Source: Alphaproteobacteria bacterium
Lineage (GTDB): Bacteria; Pseudomonadota; Alphaproteobacteria; SHVV01
Direction of reading: 5' to 3'
NCBI GenBank assembly: GCA_016869275.1
Contig: VGEO01000005.1
Location: forward strand, 18,529 to 82,528
Length of the DNA: 64,000 nucleotides
Below, piece by piece: positions 41,907-50,985 of this stretch. A program made the position numbers and the translations under genes. Within the stretch, counting starts at the first letter, position 1. Each line of letters begins with the position of its first letter. The notes beneath the pieces were generated by a model that was given only the letters and a program-made list of their open reading frames with translations, was not told where the DNA came from and searched no databases.

Positions 41907-42854
41907 GTGGCTCGCATCGCTTTGCTCGACGACTATCAGCGGATCGCGCTTGCGATCGCCGACTGGTCGCCGCTCGCCGACCATACGATCGTTCCGTTCG
42001 ACGATCACGTGGCCGATATCGATGCGCTGGTCGAGCGGCTGCGCGGTTTCGCGGCGGTCGGCGTCATGCGCGAGCGGACCCCGTTCCCGCGCCATCTGAT
42101 CGAGCGGCTGCCCGACCTGAAGCTGATCGTCACCACCGGCATGCGTAACGCCGCGATCGATCTCGCCGCGGCACAAGAGCGCGGCATTCTCGTCTGCGGC
42201 ACCGAGGGCACGGCGTGGGCGACGGTCGAGTTCGCGTGGGCGTCGATCATGGCCCTGGTGCGCCACATCGCCGCCGAAGACCGCGCCATGCGCGAGGGGC
42301 ACTGGCAGCGAACGATCGGGATCCAGCTCCACGGCCGCACGCTCGGCGTGGTCGGCTTGGGCCGGATCGGCGCCGAGATCGCCAAGCTCGGGCACGCGTT
42401 CGGCATGACCGTGATCGCGTGGAGCCCGAACTTGACGGCCGAGCGGGCGCAAGCGTGCGGGGCGACGCTGGTCGACAAGGACGCGTTGCTCAAGACCGCT
42501 GACGTCGTCACGCTCCACGTCGTCCTCTCCGAGCGCTCGCGCGGCACGATCGGCGCGCGCGAGTTGGGCCTGATGAAACGCGAGGCTTATCTGGTCAACA
42601 CCTCGCGCGGGCCGATCGTCGAGGAAGCGGCGCTCATCGCCGCGCTCCGCGAGCGCCGAATCGCCGGCGCCGCGCTCGATGTGTTCGACATCGAGCCGCT
42701 GCCGGCCGCGCACGTGCTGCGCACGCTGCCAAACGTCCTGCTCTCGCCGCACCTGGGCTATGTCGCCGACGAAGGCTACCGGGTCTTCTACCGCGGCATG
42801 GTCGAGGCGATGCGCGCCTATTTCGACGGCCGGCCGATCCGGGTGATCGCTTAG
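41907..42854 (+). CDS. D-2-hydroxyacid dehydrogenase family protein
   Basis: 315 residues from the GTG at 41907, with GGAGG 8 bases upstream; an ATG at 41880 lacks such a site. NAD-binding motif GVVGLGRIGAEIAKLG; catalytic Arg in VNTSRGPIV, Glu in FDIEPLP and His in LSPHLGY. The family oxidises D-2-hydroxyacids or reduces 2-oxoacids. Control is likely through the twin palindromes in the divergent promoter region. It ends 1-3 bases into the end of the interrupted creatininase gene. Confidence 0.9.
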   Translation: MARIALLDDYQRIALAIADWSPLADHTIVPFDDHVADIDALVERLRGFAAVGVMRERTPFPRHLIERLPDLKLIVTTGMRNAAIDLAAAQERGILVCGTEGTAWATVEFAWASIMALVRHIAAEDRAMREGHWQRTIGIQLHGRTLGVVGLGRIGAEIAKLGHAFGMTVIAWSPNLTAERAQACGATLVDKDALLKTADVVTLHVVLSERSRGTIGARELGLMKREAYLVNTSRGPIVEEAALIAALRERRIAGAALDVFDIEPLPAAHVLRTLPNVLLSPHLGYVADEGYRVFYRGMVEAMRAYFDGRPIRVIA

Positions 42855-43585
42855 AACGCGCCCGGAAACAGCGTCCGCAACCCCTCGATCAGTTCGCGCG
42901 TGATCGCGTCGAGCAACGCCTGGCCGGTCGCGGCGCTCGCCTAGCGCGGATCGCCGAGATAGCCCTCGGGGTCGGTCGCGGGCGCGAGTTCGATCGGCAC
43001 GCGAAAGATCGAAGCCGGCGGGTGGGCGGGCGGGGTGGCGGCGATACGGTCGAGGCGGACGCGCTCGGGCGCGATCGCGAGCATGAGCGAGGTCTCGCGC
43101 TCATCGCCGTGGCCGCCGCCCGGGTTCTTGATGAGCGACGCCGCCGCCGACCCGAGTTCGCGCAAATACGCGCTCCCGACGCGGACGCCGTGTTTTTCCC
43201 AGATCGCCCGCGCGGCGAGCGCGATCGGCGCCTCGGTCGAGACACCGGTATTCAGGATCGCCAGTCGCGTCGCGCCTTGCGCGATGAAGCGATCGAGGAG
43301 ATCCACCATCAGCGCGATCATGGTCGCAGCCTGCAGCGACTGGCTGCCCGGGTAGCGGACGAACGCCGGGTAGTGGCCGTGGCCGACCACCGGCGCGACC
43401 AGAACTGGGAGCGCTGCCGCCACGCGTCCCGCTAGGGCGCGCGCGATCAACCAGTCGGTGTTCATCGGGAGATGCAGCCCGTGCTCCTTGGCGGCGGCGC
43501 CGACCGGGACCAGGACCGGCCAGCCGCTGGCAATCCGCTCGGCGACGTCGGGCCAGCTCGAGTCCTCGATCCAGTCGCCCGGCAT
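42851..43585 (-). pseudogene. Creatininase-family amidohydrolase interrupted by an amber codon
   Basis: The frame from 43585 encodes 214 residues with creatininase motifs: PVGAAAKEHGLHLPMNTD (metal ligands), GHGHYPAFVRYPGSQSL and GGGHGDERETSLMLAIA. The usual NGHGGN loop is NTGVS. It stops at a TAG (42943-42941) directly after GDPR. In the same frame the sequence continues ASAATGQALLDAITRELIEG to a natural stop at 42853-42851, exactly the helix expected at the C-terminus of the family. A single nonsense change, for example from TTG or CAG, has thus truncated the protein by about 30 residues. Partial activity remains possible. Confidence 0.72.
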
Positions 43586-43589
43586 CGCG

Positions 43590-44771
43590 TCAGCGGCGCC
43601 GGGGCGTTCGCCGCGACCGGGCCTTGACGCGCGGCTTCTTCGCCGACTTTCGCGCGCGCCGTCGTGCCGGTTTTCGCGCCTGCGGTCGCGCCCGACGCCC
43701 GGCGCGCGACAACCCGGCCCATACCGCCTCGGTCTCCTCGATCAAGCGTGCGAATAATTCGGCCGCCGGGAGTCCGCGCGCCAGCGCCGCCGCCTGGCCG
43801 GCATACATCGTTGAGAAATCGGTCGAGCCGCGCTGGATCGCTGCCGCGCCGAGCGGCTGGGTGAGCGCGAGCGGGAGCGGGAAGTCCGGCAAACCCGCTT
43901 CGAGCGCCGCCATCTCGGCGAGGAAGCGGTTGCCGATCGCGCGCGCCGGACGGCCGGTGAACGCGTTCGTCACGCGCGTCGCGTCGTCGCGCGCCGCCAT
44001 CACGCTCGCCTTGACGATCGCGTGCGCGCCCGATTCGGGCGTCGGGATGAAGGCAGTGCCGATCTGCGCGCCGACGGCGCCGAGCGCCAAGGCGGCGGCG
44101 ACGCCGCGGCCATCGGCGATGCCGCCAGCGGCAATCACCGGCACGCGGACGGCGTCGACCACCTGCGGCACCAACGCCATGGTGCCGATCCGGCCGTTCT
44201 CGGTGGGCGAACCCAGGAACGTGCCGCGATGGCCGCCGGCTTCGACCCCTTGCGCGACGATCGCATCGACGCCGCCCTTTTCGAGCGCCTCGGCCTCGGC
44301 GACGGTGGTCGCGCTCCCGATCACGATGATGCCGGCTTCCTTCAATTTCGCGATCGCGCCGGCGCTGGGCAACCCGAAGTGGAAGCTCACGACCGCCGGA
44401 TGGGCGGCGACCACGGCCGCGAGCATCGCCGGCCCGAACGGCGCCGCTGCTGTGATCGCATCGGGCTGCGAAATCCCGAGCTCGTCGTAGTAGGGGTCGA
44501 GCAATTCGCGCAGCCGCCGCTCGCGGGTCGGGTCGGGTTTGGGCTCGCGGTGGCAGAAGAAATTGACGTTGAACGAGCGGTTGCTGTGCCGTCGCACGTC
44601 GTCGACCGCTTGGTTGAACTCATCGACCGAATGGCGCGCGGTGCCGAGCGCACCCAAGCCGCCGGCGTTCGAGACCGCGGCCGCCAGCGCCGGCGTCGAG
44701 GCCCCCGCCATTGGCGAAGCCAGGATCGGATAGTCGATCCTCAAAAGCTTTGTCAGGCGGGCCGGCCACAT
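43590..44771 (-). CDS. Nitronate monooxygenase family protein with basic tail
   Basis: 393 residues of an FMN-binding TIM barrel: YPILASPMAGASTPALAAAVSNAGGLGALG, then VDAIVAQGVEAGGHRG, VIAAGGIADGRGVAAAL and GAQIGTAF. It oxidises nitroalkanes such as propionate 3-nitronate, or a related substrate. After about residue 353 the protein ends in a long Arg/Lys/Ala/Pro tail (RRARPQARKPARRRARKS and further basic residues) that is not part of the barrel and may bind nucleic acid or membranes. It lies 10 bases downstream of fccB, so it appears to belong to the sulfur operon. Confidence 0.85.
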   Translation of the reverse strand: MWPARLTKLLRIDYPILASPMAGASTPALAAAVSNAGGLGALGTARHSVDEFNQAVDDVRRHSNRSFNVNFFCHREPKPDPTRERRLRELLDPYYDELGISQPDAITAAAPFGPAMLAAVVAAHPAVVSFHFGLPSAGAIAKLKEAGIIVIGSATTVAEAEALEKGGVDAIVAQGVEAGGHRGTFLGSPTENGRIGTMALVPQVVDAVRVPVIAAGGIADGRGVAAALALGAVGAQIGTAFIPTPESGAHAIVKASVMAARDDATRVTNAFTGRPARAIGNRFLAEMAALEAGLPDFPLPLALTQPLGAAAIQRGSTDFSTMYAGQAAALARGLPAAELFARLIEETEAVWAGLSRAGRRARPQARKPARRRARKSAKKPRVKARSRRTPRRR

Positions 44772-44781
44772 GCGCCGGTCG

Positions 44782-46065
44782 CTAGCTGCCCCAAATTTCC
44801 TGGGTCATCGAGGCGTACCAGCCCTCGGCATAGACCGATTCCTGGAACCGGAACGCCGGCGGCGCTTCGCGCGGGCTGACGCCGCCCGCACCCTGCACCG
44901 CGACGATGCCTTGGTCGGTGACACGGTAGACGTCGGCCACCGAGATGCCGTACTCGCGCGACACCAGGCTGTAGCAGGTGTTGACGTAGGTCGGCGCCGC
45001 CATCGGCCGGTTGTTGACGGCGTTGACGACCGCCATTGCCGCGACCTTGCCTTGGCTGTTGGCCGCGAACCCCGACTTCGGCATCGCGCCGGCAATCGAG
45101 GCATCGCCGACGACGTGGACGTCGCGGTGCAGCGTCGACTCGAACGTGGTCTGATTGACCGGGCACCAGCCGGCTTCATTGGCGAGGCCGCTCGCGCGTG
45201 CGATCGCGCCGGCCCATTGCGGCGGGATCAGGTTTATGACGTCGCCCTTGTGCTTCTTGCCGAACTCTGTCGTCACTTCCTTGGCGTTGACGTCGATCTC
45301 GACCACCTTGCCGTCGTCCTTGAGCGGCACCCACGTGATCATATCGCCGTAGAGCGCCTTCCAGCCGTCCTGGAACAGGCCCTGCTTCGAGAACGCGTCC
45401 TTGGCGTCCAGGATCAGGATCTTCGAACGCGGCTTATTGGCCTTGAGGTAGTAGGCGATCATCGAGGCGCGCTCGTAGGGCCCGGGCGGACAACGGAACG
45501 GATTGGCCGGCGCCGCCATGACGACGGTCCCGCCGTCCGGCATTGCCTCGAGCTGCTGGCGCAAGAGCGTCGTTTGCGGTCCGGCCCGCCACGCGTGCGG
45601 GATTTTTTCGGCCGCGGCCTCGTCGTAGCCTTTGATAGCGCCCCAGCGTAGATCGATCCCGGGCGAGACGATCAGCTTGTCGTAGCGGAGCGTCTCGCCG
45701 TTCGCCAACCGCACGCTCTTCTGAGCGGCGTCGATCGCCTGGGCGCTGGTCTGCACGTGCTTGACGCCGTGGCTGGCGGTGAGCGTGGCGTAGCTGTGCG
45801 TGATGTCGGCCATCGTCTTGAAGCCGGCGAGCACATAGTTCGAAAACGGGCAAGTGGTGAACGACGCCGACGGCTCGACCAGCGTCACGTCGATCTGACG
45901 GTCGATCTGGCGTACGTACTTGGCGGCGGTCGCGCCGCCGAAGCCGCCGCCGATCACGACGACGCGGGCTTTGGGAGCTTGGGCGCGCCCGATCGCGGGC
46001 ATGGCGAGCGCGGCGGCGGCAGCGCCGGCATAGGTCGTGAAGGTACGGCGGGTGATCTTGGTCAT
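44782..46065 (-). CDS. fccB: Flavocytochrome c sulfide dehydrogenase, flavoprotein subunit (FccB/SoxF)
   Basis: 427 residues from the ATG at 46065 (AGGAG 6 bases upstream). A Tat signal ([15 protein letters not shown]) is followed by the FAD motif [19 protein letters not shown]. Redox cysteines appear in [13 protein letters not shown] and WCPVNQTTF, and the C-terminus is the family's [17 protein letters not shown] end. In the periplasm it oxidises sulfide with the cytochrome c partner encoded 16 bases upstream. It is part of the Sox-like operon. Confidence 0.9.
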   Translation of the reverse strand: MTKITRRTFTTYAGAAAAALAMPAIGRAQAPKARVVVIGGGFGGATAAKYVRQIDRQIDVTLVEPSASFTTCPFSNYVLAGFKTMADITHSYATLTASHGVKHVQTSAQAIDAAQKSVRLANGETLRYDKLIVSPGIDLRWGAIKGYDEAAAEKIPHAWRAGPQTTLLRQQLEAMPDGGTVVMAAPANPFRCPPGPYERASMIAYYLKANKPRSKILILDAKDAFSKQGLFQDGWKALYGDMITWVPLKDDGKVVEIDVNAKEVTTEFGKKHKGDVINLIPPQWAGAIARASGLANEAGWCPVNQTTFESTLHRDVHVVGDASIAGAMPKSGFAANSQGKVAAMAVVNAVNNRPMAAPTYVNTCYSLVSREYGISVADVYRVTDQGIVAVQGAGGVSPREAPPAFRFQESVYAEGWYASMTQEIWGS

Positions 46066-46081
46066 GGTGCTCTCCTGCTGC

Positions 46082-46384
46082 CTACTTCCACGACGCGACT
46101 TCTTTGGCGATCGCTTCGATCTCGGCGTCGGTGTAGCCCTTGGCAATCCGTCCCATCACCGTCGCCGCGCGGCCACCGTCACGGAAATCCTTGAGCAACG
46201 CCAAGATTTGCTCGGCGGTTTTGCCCTGGAGCGCCGGGATCGAGCCCGGGCTCTTGCCAGCGGTGCCGTGGCAGCCCTGGCAGGTGAAGGCGAGGAGCTG
46301 CGGATTCGCGTTCTGCGCCGCCGCCGGCAACGCAACTGCGGCCAGAACGACGGCCGCAAGCGCGGCCGGTCGCAAACACTTCAT
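46082..46384 (-). CDS. fccA: Small c-type cytochrome, probable FccA partner
   Basis: 100 residues with a signal peptide (1-23, ending PAAAQ). One haem c site CQGCH is followed by [21 protein letters not shown]; the distal Met is probably in [10 protein letters not shown]. It is the electron-accepting partner of FccB. One haem, versus two in some FccA proteins, is typical of the short form in SoxEF-like pairs. Confidence 0.88.
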   Translation of the reverse strand: MKCLRPAALAAVVLAAVALPAAAQNANPQLLAFTCQGCHGTAGKSPGSIPALQGKTAEQILALLKDFRDGGRAATVMGRIAKGYTDAEIEAIAKEVASWK

Positions 46385-46404
46385 GGGGACCTCCCTCTAC
46401 CGAA

Positions 46405-46421
46405 ACGGTGTGGCGCACCGT
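46405..46421. promoter_or_regulatory. Inverted repeat upstream of fccA
   Basis: ACGGTG (46405-46410) and CACCGT (46416-46421) flank TGGCG in the 149-base gap between soxZ and fccA, about 20 bases before the fccA start. A possible regulator site or internal mRNA hairpin. No known sulfide-responsive box fits it clearly. Confidence 0.3.
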
Positions 46422-46533
46422 GTTGGCAGGATTGTGGGTGAGCGCGCGCCAAGGTTCAAGGCCCGCTCAATTCGCGCGGGCGACGTGTGATTCGATTTCG
46501 CAGACCTTGTCTGTGGTTCGACTACCCACCGGG

Positions 46534-46860
46534 TTAGACGACCAAGAGCTTGGCTTCGCCGGTATGGCGGGTGCCGTCGTCGTCGGTCCACTCGAACTTG
46601 AGCGTGCCCGATTCGGTCGCGCGCAGATGGAAGACGAGATAGGGGTTGGCCGCGATCGCGGGATGCCAGTCGGCGGCGAACAGCGTGCGCCCGTTCATGG
46701 TGCAGGTGAATTTGTTCAAGATCTTACGCGGCGCCATCCGGCCGTCGTCGCCGCGGCGGTGCCCCGACTCCATCTCGTGATGGATGAGCGTGCGCACTTC
46801 GATCACCTCGCCGCGCTTGGCGGGCGAGACGACGCGAACGCGAATCGTCGGTTCGGCCAT
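46534..46860 (-). CDS. soxZ: Thiosulfate oxidation carrier subunit SoxZ
   Basis: 108 residues. Ig-like SoxZ fold: EPTIRVRVVSPAKRGEVIEV, then LIHHEMESGHRRG and KFTCTMNGRTLFAADW. It forms the SoxYZ heterodimer that carries sulfur substrates during oxidation. It directly follows soxY (9-base gap). The expected Cys-free core is seen, with the single Cys in KFTCTM. Confidence 0.92.
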   Translation of the reverse strand: MAEPTIRVRVVSPAKRGEVIEVRTLIHHEMESGHRRGDDGRMAPRKILNKFTCTMNGRTLFAADWHPAIAANPYLVFHLRATESGTLKFEWTDDDGTRHTGEAKLLVV

Positions 46861-46869
46861 GACGCTCCT

Positions 46870-47322
46870 TTAGCCCGCGCCGCAGCCGCCGATCGTGACG
46901 GTGACGGCGGCGCGGGTACCCCACACCGAGCCGTCGTTCATCACCGCCCACGCGGTCACGCGCTGGCTCTTGGCGAGCCGGAACCGCGTCGTCACGTGGG
47001 CGCGGCCGTTGGCCGGCGTCAAGTGGAACGAAGCGACCGCCGGGTGCGGGTTGCCGTCGGCGACGATGTGGATGCTCCGGACATAGTCGGCCTCGCTCAT
47101 CGGGCTTTCGACCGCGACCTCGAGCGGGACCGCGTTGCCGTTGTCGGCGACCTCGGGCAGCACGAGCTTGACCCGCCCCGGCTTGGCGGCGCTGGCCTTC
47201 GTCCAGTCTTTGAGTTGCTGGAGGGCCGCGTCGGGCGAAGCGCTGACCGGAAACGCCGCCAGCGCCGCAAGACCGGTCATTCCGGTCAAGACGGCGCGGC
47301 GCGTTACGCGGATTCTCGTCAT
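46870..47322 (-). CDS. soxY: Thiosulfate oxidation carrier protein SoxY
   Basis: 150 residues with a Tat-type leader (RVTRRAVLTGMTGLAALAAF). The C-terminus ends IGGCGAG, the swinging-arm Cys motif that binds sulfur intermediates (usually GGCGG), so the cysteine is intact although the end is slightly altered. It is the carrier of the Sox pathway, coupled to SoxZ. SoxXAB and SoxCD genes are not in this window. Confidence 0.92.
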   Translation of the reverse strand: MTRIRVTRRAVLTGMTGLAALAAFPVSASPDAALQQLKDWTKASAAKPGRVKLVLPEVADNGNAVPLEVAVESPMSEADYVRSIHIVADGNPHPAVASFHLTPANGRAHVTTRFRLAKSQRVTAWAVMNDGSVWGTRAAVTVTIGGCGAG

Positions 47323-47332
47323 CGGTACGACC

Positions 47333-48433
47333 TCACGCGCGGGCGAACAGGGCTTTGAGCGCTCCGCCGAGGGAGCCCTGTTCTAAATAGCGCACGCCGA
47401 GCACGCCGCCCAGGATGATGGCGCCCCAGGCGAGCAGCGATCCGACCGCCAGGGTCGAAAGACCCGACAGGCCCTGGCCGATGGTGCAACCCAGCGCGAG
47501 CACGCCGCCAAACCCCATCATCGCCGCGCCCGTCAGGTGGCGGAGCGCGTCGGCAACGGTGGCGAAGGTTTCGAGCCGAAAGCTGCGGGCGGTTGCGTGA
47601 CCGAGCGCCGAGCCGGCGATCACACCGCCGACCGCGGCGATCCCGAAGTTGATCGACGCGCCGGAAAACACCATCAGGTACTGGATCGCCTCGCCGATCG
47701 GCGCAACGAAGGTGAACGAAGCGAGCGCGGTCGGTTCGAACTCGTCCTGGCCGACGACGCCGGTCGCGAACCAGCCCGCCGGAATCAAGAGCCCGAGCGC
47801 GACCCCTGCGCCGACGTCGCGCCGGCTCTGGCGGAAGCGCTGGTCTTTGAGGCACCACCAGAGCAGCGCCCCGGCGAGGACAAGGACGACGATGGGGCGC
47901 GCCGCGGACGGTGCGATGCCGGCGCGAGCGATCAGGTCGGAGACGCTCTGGCTCGCGACCCCCCACGGCTCGAGATCGATCGCGGCCGGCTCGATCGCGG
48001 CGACGCGAACGACGCCGAGGAGGCCGCGGAGCGTCATGTAGGCGGTGATGCCGAGCACCAGCGCTACCACCATCGCCTTGATCGAGCCGCCTCCGATCCG
48101 GACCAGCGTCTTGTTACCGCAGCCGCCGGCCAAGGTCATGCCGAAGCCGAACAACAGTCCGCCGAGGATCGCCCCTAGCCACCCGAGACGCGGCGTCAGG
48201 TAGGTCGCGGTGCCAAGATCGAGGACGCCCGCCACGACCAGCGCCTGGGTCGCGAGGATCGCGACCGCGCTCGCCAGGAACCAGGCGCGCAAGCGCCGGC
48301 CATCGCCCATCAGCACGAGATCGGCAATGCCGCCCATGGCGCAGAAGTGCGTGCGCTGGGCGATCCAGCCGAACGCGCCGCCCAAGACGAAACCGAGCGT
48401 CGCGACGTGGATGGCGGTCGAGATGGCGTTCAT
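47333..48433 (-). CDS. YeeE/YedE-type sulfur transporter (SoxT/TsuA-like)
   Basis: 366 residues, about ten membrane helices. The pore cysteines of the family occur in RTHFCAMGGIADL, LAGGCGNKTLVR and ALGCTIGQGLSG, two repeats that make a thiosulfate- or sulfur-conducting channel. It is first in the soxT-soxY-soxZ-fccAB operon (10-base gap to soxY) and probably moves thiosulfate or sulfane sulfur across the membrane. Confidence 0.88.
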   Translation of the reverse strand: MNAISTAIHVATLGFVLGGAFGWIAQRTHFCAMGGIADLVLMGDGRRLRAWFLASAVAILATQALVVAGVLDLGTATYLTPRLGWLGAILGGLLFGFGMTLAGGCGNKTLVRIGGGSIKAMVVALVLGITAYMTLRGLLGVVRVAAIEPAAIDLEPWGVASQSVSDLIARAGIAPSAARPIVVLVLAGALLWWCLKDQRFRQSRRDVGAGVALGLLIPAGWFATGVVGQDEFEPTALASFTFVAPIGEAIQYLMVFSGASINFGIAAVGGVIAGSALGHATARSFRLETFATVADALRHLTGAAMMGFGGVLALGCTIGQGLSGLSTLAVGSLLAWGAIILGGVLGVRYLEQGSLGGALKALFARA

Positions 48434-48547
48434 GCCGGCGGACGTTAACGCCGCACCGCGTCATGCATCCATGTCTTTTTTTCACCCTCGACCTGGCTTA
48501 AAGAACGGCGGCGCCGGTCGCCGACTTTAGAGAGAGGACTGAACCTC

Positions 48548-48772
48548 GTGGATCGCACGCTCGACTTGAAGGGCATGACCTGCCCGTTCCCGGTGATCGA
48601 AGCCAAGAAAGCGCTAGCCATGCTTGTGCCGGGCGCGACACTCACCGTGCTCGCGACCGACCCGGCGGCCGGCCGCGATCTCGCCGCCTTGTGCGAAGCC
48701 GGCGGGCATCGCTTCAGCGATCGCGGCGAAGCCGCCGGCGTCTTCAGCTTTGCGATTCGAAAGCGCGCCTGA
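48548..48772 (+). CDS. TusA-like sulfurtransferase
   Basis: 74 residues from a GTG at 48548. Single TusA fold with the Cys-Pro motif LKGMTCPFPVIEAKKAL, an aromatic or hydrophobic core (GATLTVLATDPAAGRDL) and a basic end. It shuttles persulfide sulfur in the cytoplasm. Divergent from soxT, which fits joint sulfur handling; its stop abuts the SMP-30 gene's stop. Confidence 0.9.
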   Translation: MDRTLDLKGMTCPFPVIEAKKALAMLVPGATLTVLATDPAAGRDLAALCEAGGHRFSDRGEAAGVFSFAIRKRA

Positions 48773-49684
48773 CTAGCCGTCGAAGCGCGGCTCGGGCAGC
48801 CCTTTGACGCCGACGTCGAGCGCAAGCACCGCGCCCGAGGCCGGTTGGTGCGCGTGCTCGGCCGCGGTCATGTGGTAGCGCGAGGAAACGCAATAGAGGA
48901 CGTCGAGCCGCGGGCCGCCGAAGGTGATTGCGGTCGGGCGGCAGGTCGGTACTTCGACCATGCGCTCGATCCGTCCCTGCGGGTCGTAGCGGACGATGTA
49001 GCCCGCGGTTTTTTCGATCCGTTCCGACACGTCGAACTCGCAGCTCCAAACGTAGCCTTCCGCGTCGCAGACCGACCCGTCCGGAATCCCGCGCGCGGCC
49101 GGCACCGTGGCGAACACGCGCTTGTTTCGGATGGCCCCGTCGGCGAGATCGAAGTCGTACGCCCAGATCGTGCCGCGGGTCGAATCGCCGTAATACATGG
49201 TGCGATCGTCCGGGCTCCACGCCAGCGCGTTCGAGAGGCACACGCCGCGCTCGAGCGTCTCGACGGCGCGGTCGCCGGTCACGCGGTGCAACATCCCGGT
49301 CGGCTCCTTCATGCTTTTCGAGCCAGACCCGATCCAAAGGCGCCCGCGCCGGTCGCAGCGCGCATCGTTCAAGAAGTTGATCGCCGGTCCCGGTTCGGGT
49401 TGCACCCACGGCTCGAACCGGCTGCTCGCCGGGTCGAAGGCGCCAATGCTTGTGCGGGTCGCGAGCAGGACGCCACCGCCAGCGCGGAGCGCGAACGCCG
49501 AAGGCAGTTCCGGGGTCGTGAAGGTTTGCGTGGTTTTGGTGCGGAAGTCCCAGCGATAAAATGCCGGCTTCAGCATGTCGATCCAATAGAGCGCTTGCTC
49601 GCCTTCATGCCAGATCGGAATCTCGGCGATCTCGTCGGCAGTGTCGGCGACGATTGCGAAGTCGGGCTCGACGACCCGGGGCAT
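48773..49684 (-). CDS. SMP-30/gluconolactonase/LRE family protein
   Basis: 303 residues, a six-bladed beta-propeller. Metal-site residues are visible in AEIPIWHEGEQALYWIDM (Glu), FLNDARCDRRGRLWIGS (Asn/Asp) and SDNALAWSPDDRTMYYGDS-like LSNALAWSPD (Asn). It hydrolyses sugar-acid lactones or related lactones with a divalent metal. It is not functionally tied to tusA. Substrate uncertain. Confidence 0.85.
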   Translation of the reverse strand: MPRVVEPDFAIVADTADEIAEIPIWHEGEQALYWIDMLKPAFYRWDFRTKTTQTFTTPELPSAFALRAGGGVLLATRTSIGAFDPASSRFEPWVQPEPGPAINFLNDARCDRRGRLWIGSGSKSMKEPTGMLHRVTGDRAVETLERGVCLSNALAWSPDDRTMYYGDSTRGTIWAYDFDLADGAIRNKRVFATVPAARGIPDGSVCDAEGYVWSCEFDVSERIEKTAGYIVRYDPQGRIERMVEVPTCRPTAITFGGPRLDVLYCVSSRYHMTAAEHAHQPASGAVLALDVGVKGLPEPRFDG

Positions 49685-49743
49685 GACCTACGGCGCGGGT
49701 GGCGGTTTGGGCCGATAAGCGACCGCCCGATGCAGTATTTGGG

Positions 49744-50901
49744 TCACCCGTACCGGGCGCCGTTAAGCGCCACCCACACCAGATTATCGAAGTGGTGGGT
49801 GCCATGCTCGCTCCGCCACGAGTGTTCGGCGTCGACCATCAGCCGGCCGCCCTGGTAGCCGCGGCACTTGACGCCCAACTGCTGCTTTTCCATCGCCTCC
49901 TTGTCCTGCGGGAATACGCCGTAGGCGTAATTGTCCATGTGCCCGAGGTCGGTCGCGGTCGGCGGGTTGTTCAAGCAGAGATTGATGATGTCGCGGCGCG
50001 AGCGCTCGGGGCCCAATGACTGCGAATGCAGGATCTTCAGGTTGGGCGGACCCTGGTGGGTGACGAAGATCAGGTTGGGCCACAGGTACCAGACATAGAC
50101 GTCGCGGATTTCCTGGTTGCCCATGTCGTAGAGCAACTTCTCCTTGTGGTGGTCCATCAGATCGTAGTTGCCTTTGATGATGTGGACCTGCCAGTAGGTG
50201 TCCTCTTCCGAAATCCAGCTCGTCTGGACGTAGCCCTCGTCCGTGCCCATCAGCTGCGGGTGGATCACGGGGCAGTGGTAGCACTCAAGCCCGTCGGGCT
50301 GGAACTTCCAGTTGGCGGCGATTTCCCAGCGGTCGGTGCGAACGAACTGCAAGTCGTCGAAGCGCGGGATCGCTTTCTTGAAGCTCGTGAGCAGACCGCC
50401 CGCCATGTCGGCGAGCGCCGGGCCTGTGTCGGAGAGATTGACGAACACCATCGGCCCGAACTCCTCGACCCGGACCTCCGCGAGCGAAAAGTCCTCGTGC
50501 CGGAAACCGTGTACGTTCTCGGCGTTGCCCGCCGCTTTGAGCGCGCCGGTCGCATCGTAGGACCAGGCGTGGAACGGACAGGTGAAGATCGCTTTCGAGC
50601 CCTTGCCCTCGACTAGGATGTGGCCGCGGTGCATGCATACGTTGTGGAATGCGCGCAAACGCCCGTCCTTGCCGCGCGTTACGAAGATTTTTTGATCTTG
50701 AATCTCGGCGGTGAAATAGTCGCCGGGCTTGGGCACATCCTCGCGCAGGCCCGCGTACTGCCAAGTCTTCAAGAAGATTTTCTCGCGCTCGGCGGCGAAG
50801 ATCGCCGGGTCGAAATAATAGTGCGGCGGCAGCGTTGCCGAGTTGAGTGCGTCGGGGCCGAATTTGAGCGCCTGCCGGCGCGGCGCCTTGAGTGCGGTCA
50901 T
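49744..50901 (-). CDS. Rieske oxygenase alpha subunit (choline/carnitine monooxygenase-like class)
   Basis: 385 residues. Rieske ligands are in CMHRG and CPFHAW. The mononuclear iron site is LECYHCPVIH, the ExxH-x4-H form with Glu instead of Asp. The LPPHYYFDPAIFAAEREKIFLKTW opening and the ECYHC motif match the group that includes choline, carnitine or stachydrine-type monooxygenases. It is divergent from a second oxygenase with a short intergenic gap of 84 bases, so the two may be co-regulated. Confidence 0.85.
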   Translation of the reverse strand: MTALKAPRRQALKFGPDALNSATLPPHYYFDPAIFAAEREKIFLKTWQYAGLREDVPKPGDYFTAEIQDQKIFVTRGKDGRLRAFHNVCMHRGHILVEGKGSKAIFTCPFHAWSYDATGALKAAGNAENVHGFRHEDFSLAEVRVEEFGPMVFVNLSDTGPALADMAGGLLTSFKKAIPRFDDLQFVRTDRWEIAANWKFQPDGLECYHCPVIHPQLMGTDEGYVQTSWISEEDTYWQVHIIKGNYDLMDHHKEKLLYDMGNQEIRDVYVWYLWPNLIFVTHQGPPNLKILHSQSLGPERSRRDIINLCLNNPPTATDLGHMDNYAYGVFPQDKEAMEKQQLGVKCRGYQGGRLMVDAEHSWRSEHGTHHFDNLVWVALNGARYG

Positions 50902-50985
50902 AGCCTCCCTCCCGAGTGCGGTGACGCGAGCAGTCTATCGCAGGTGGGGACCGCCTTGATACCCTGGGGGCCAGTGGAGACGCCC

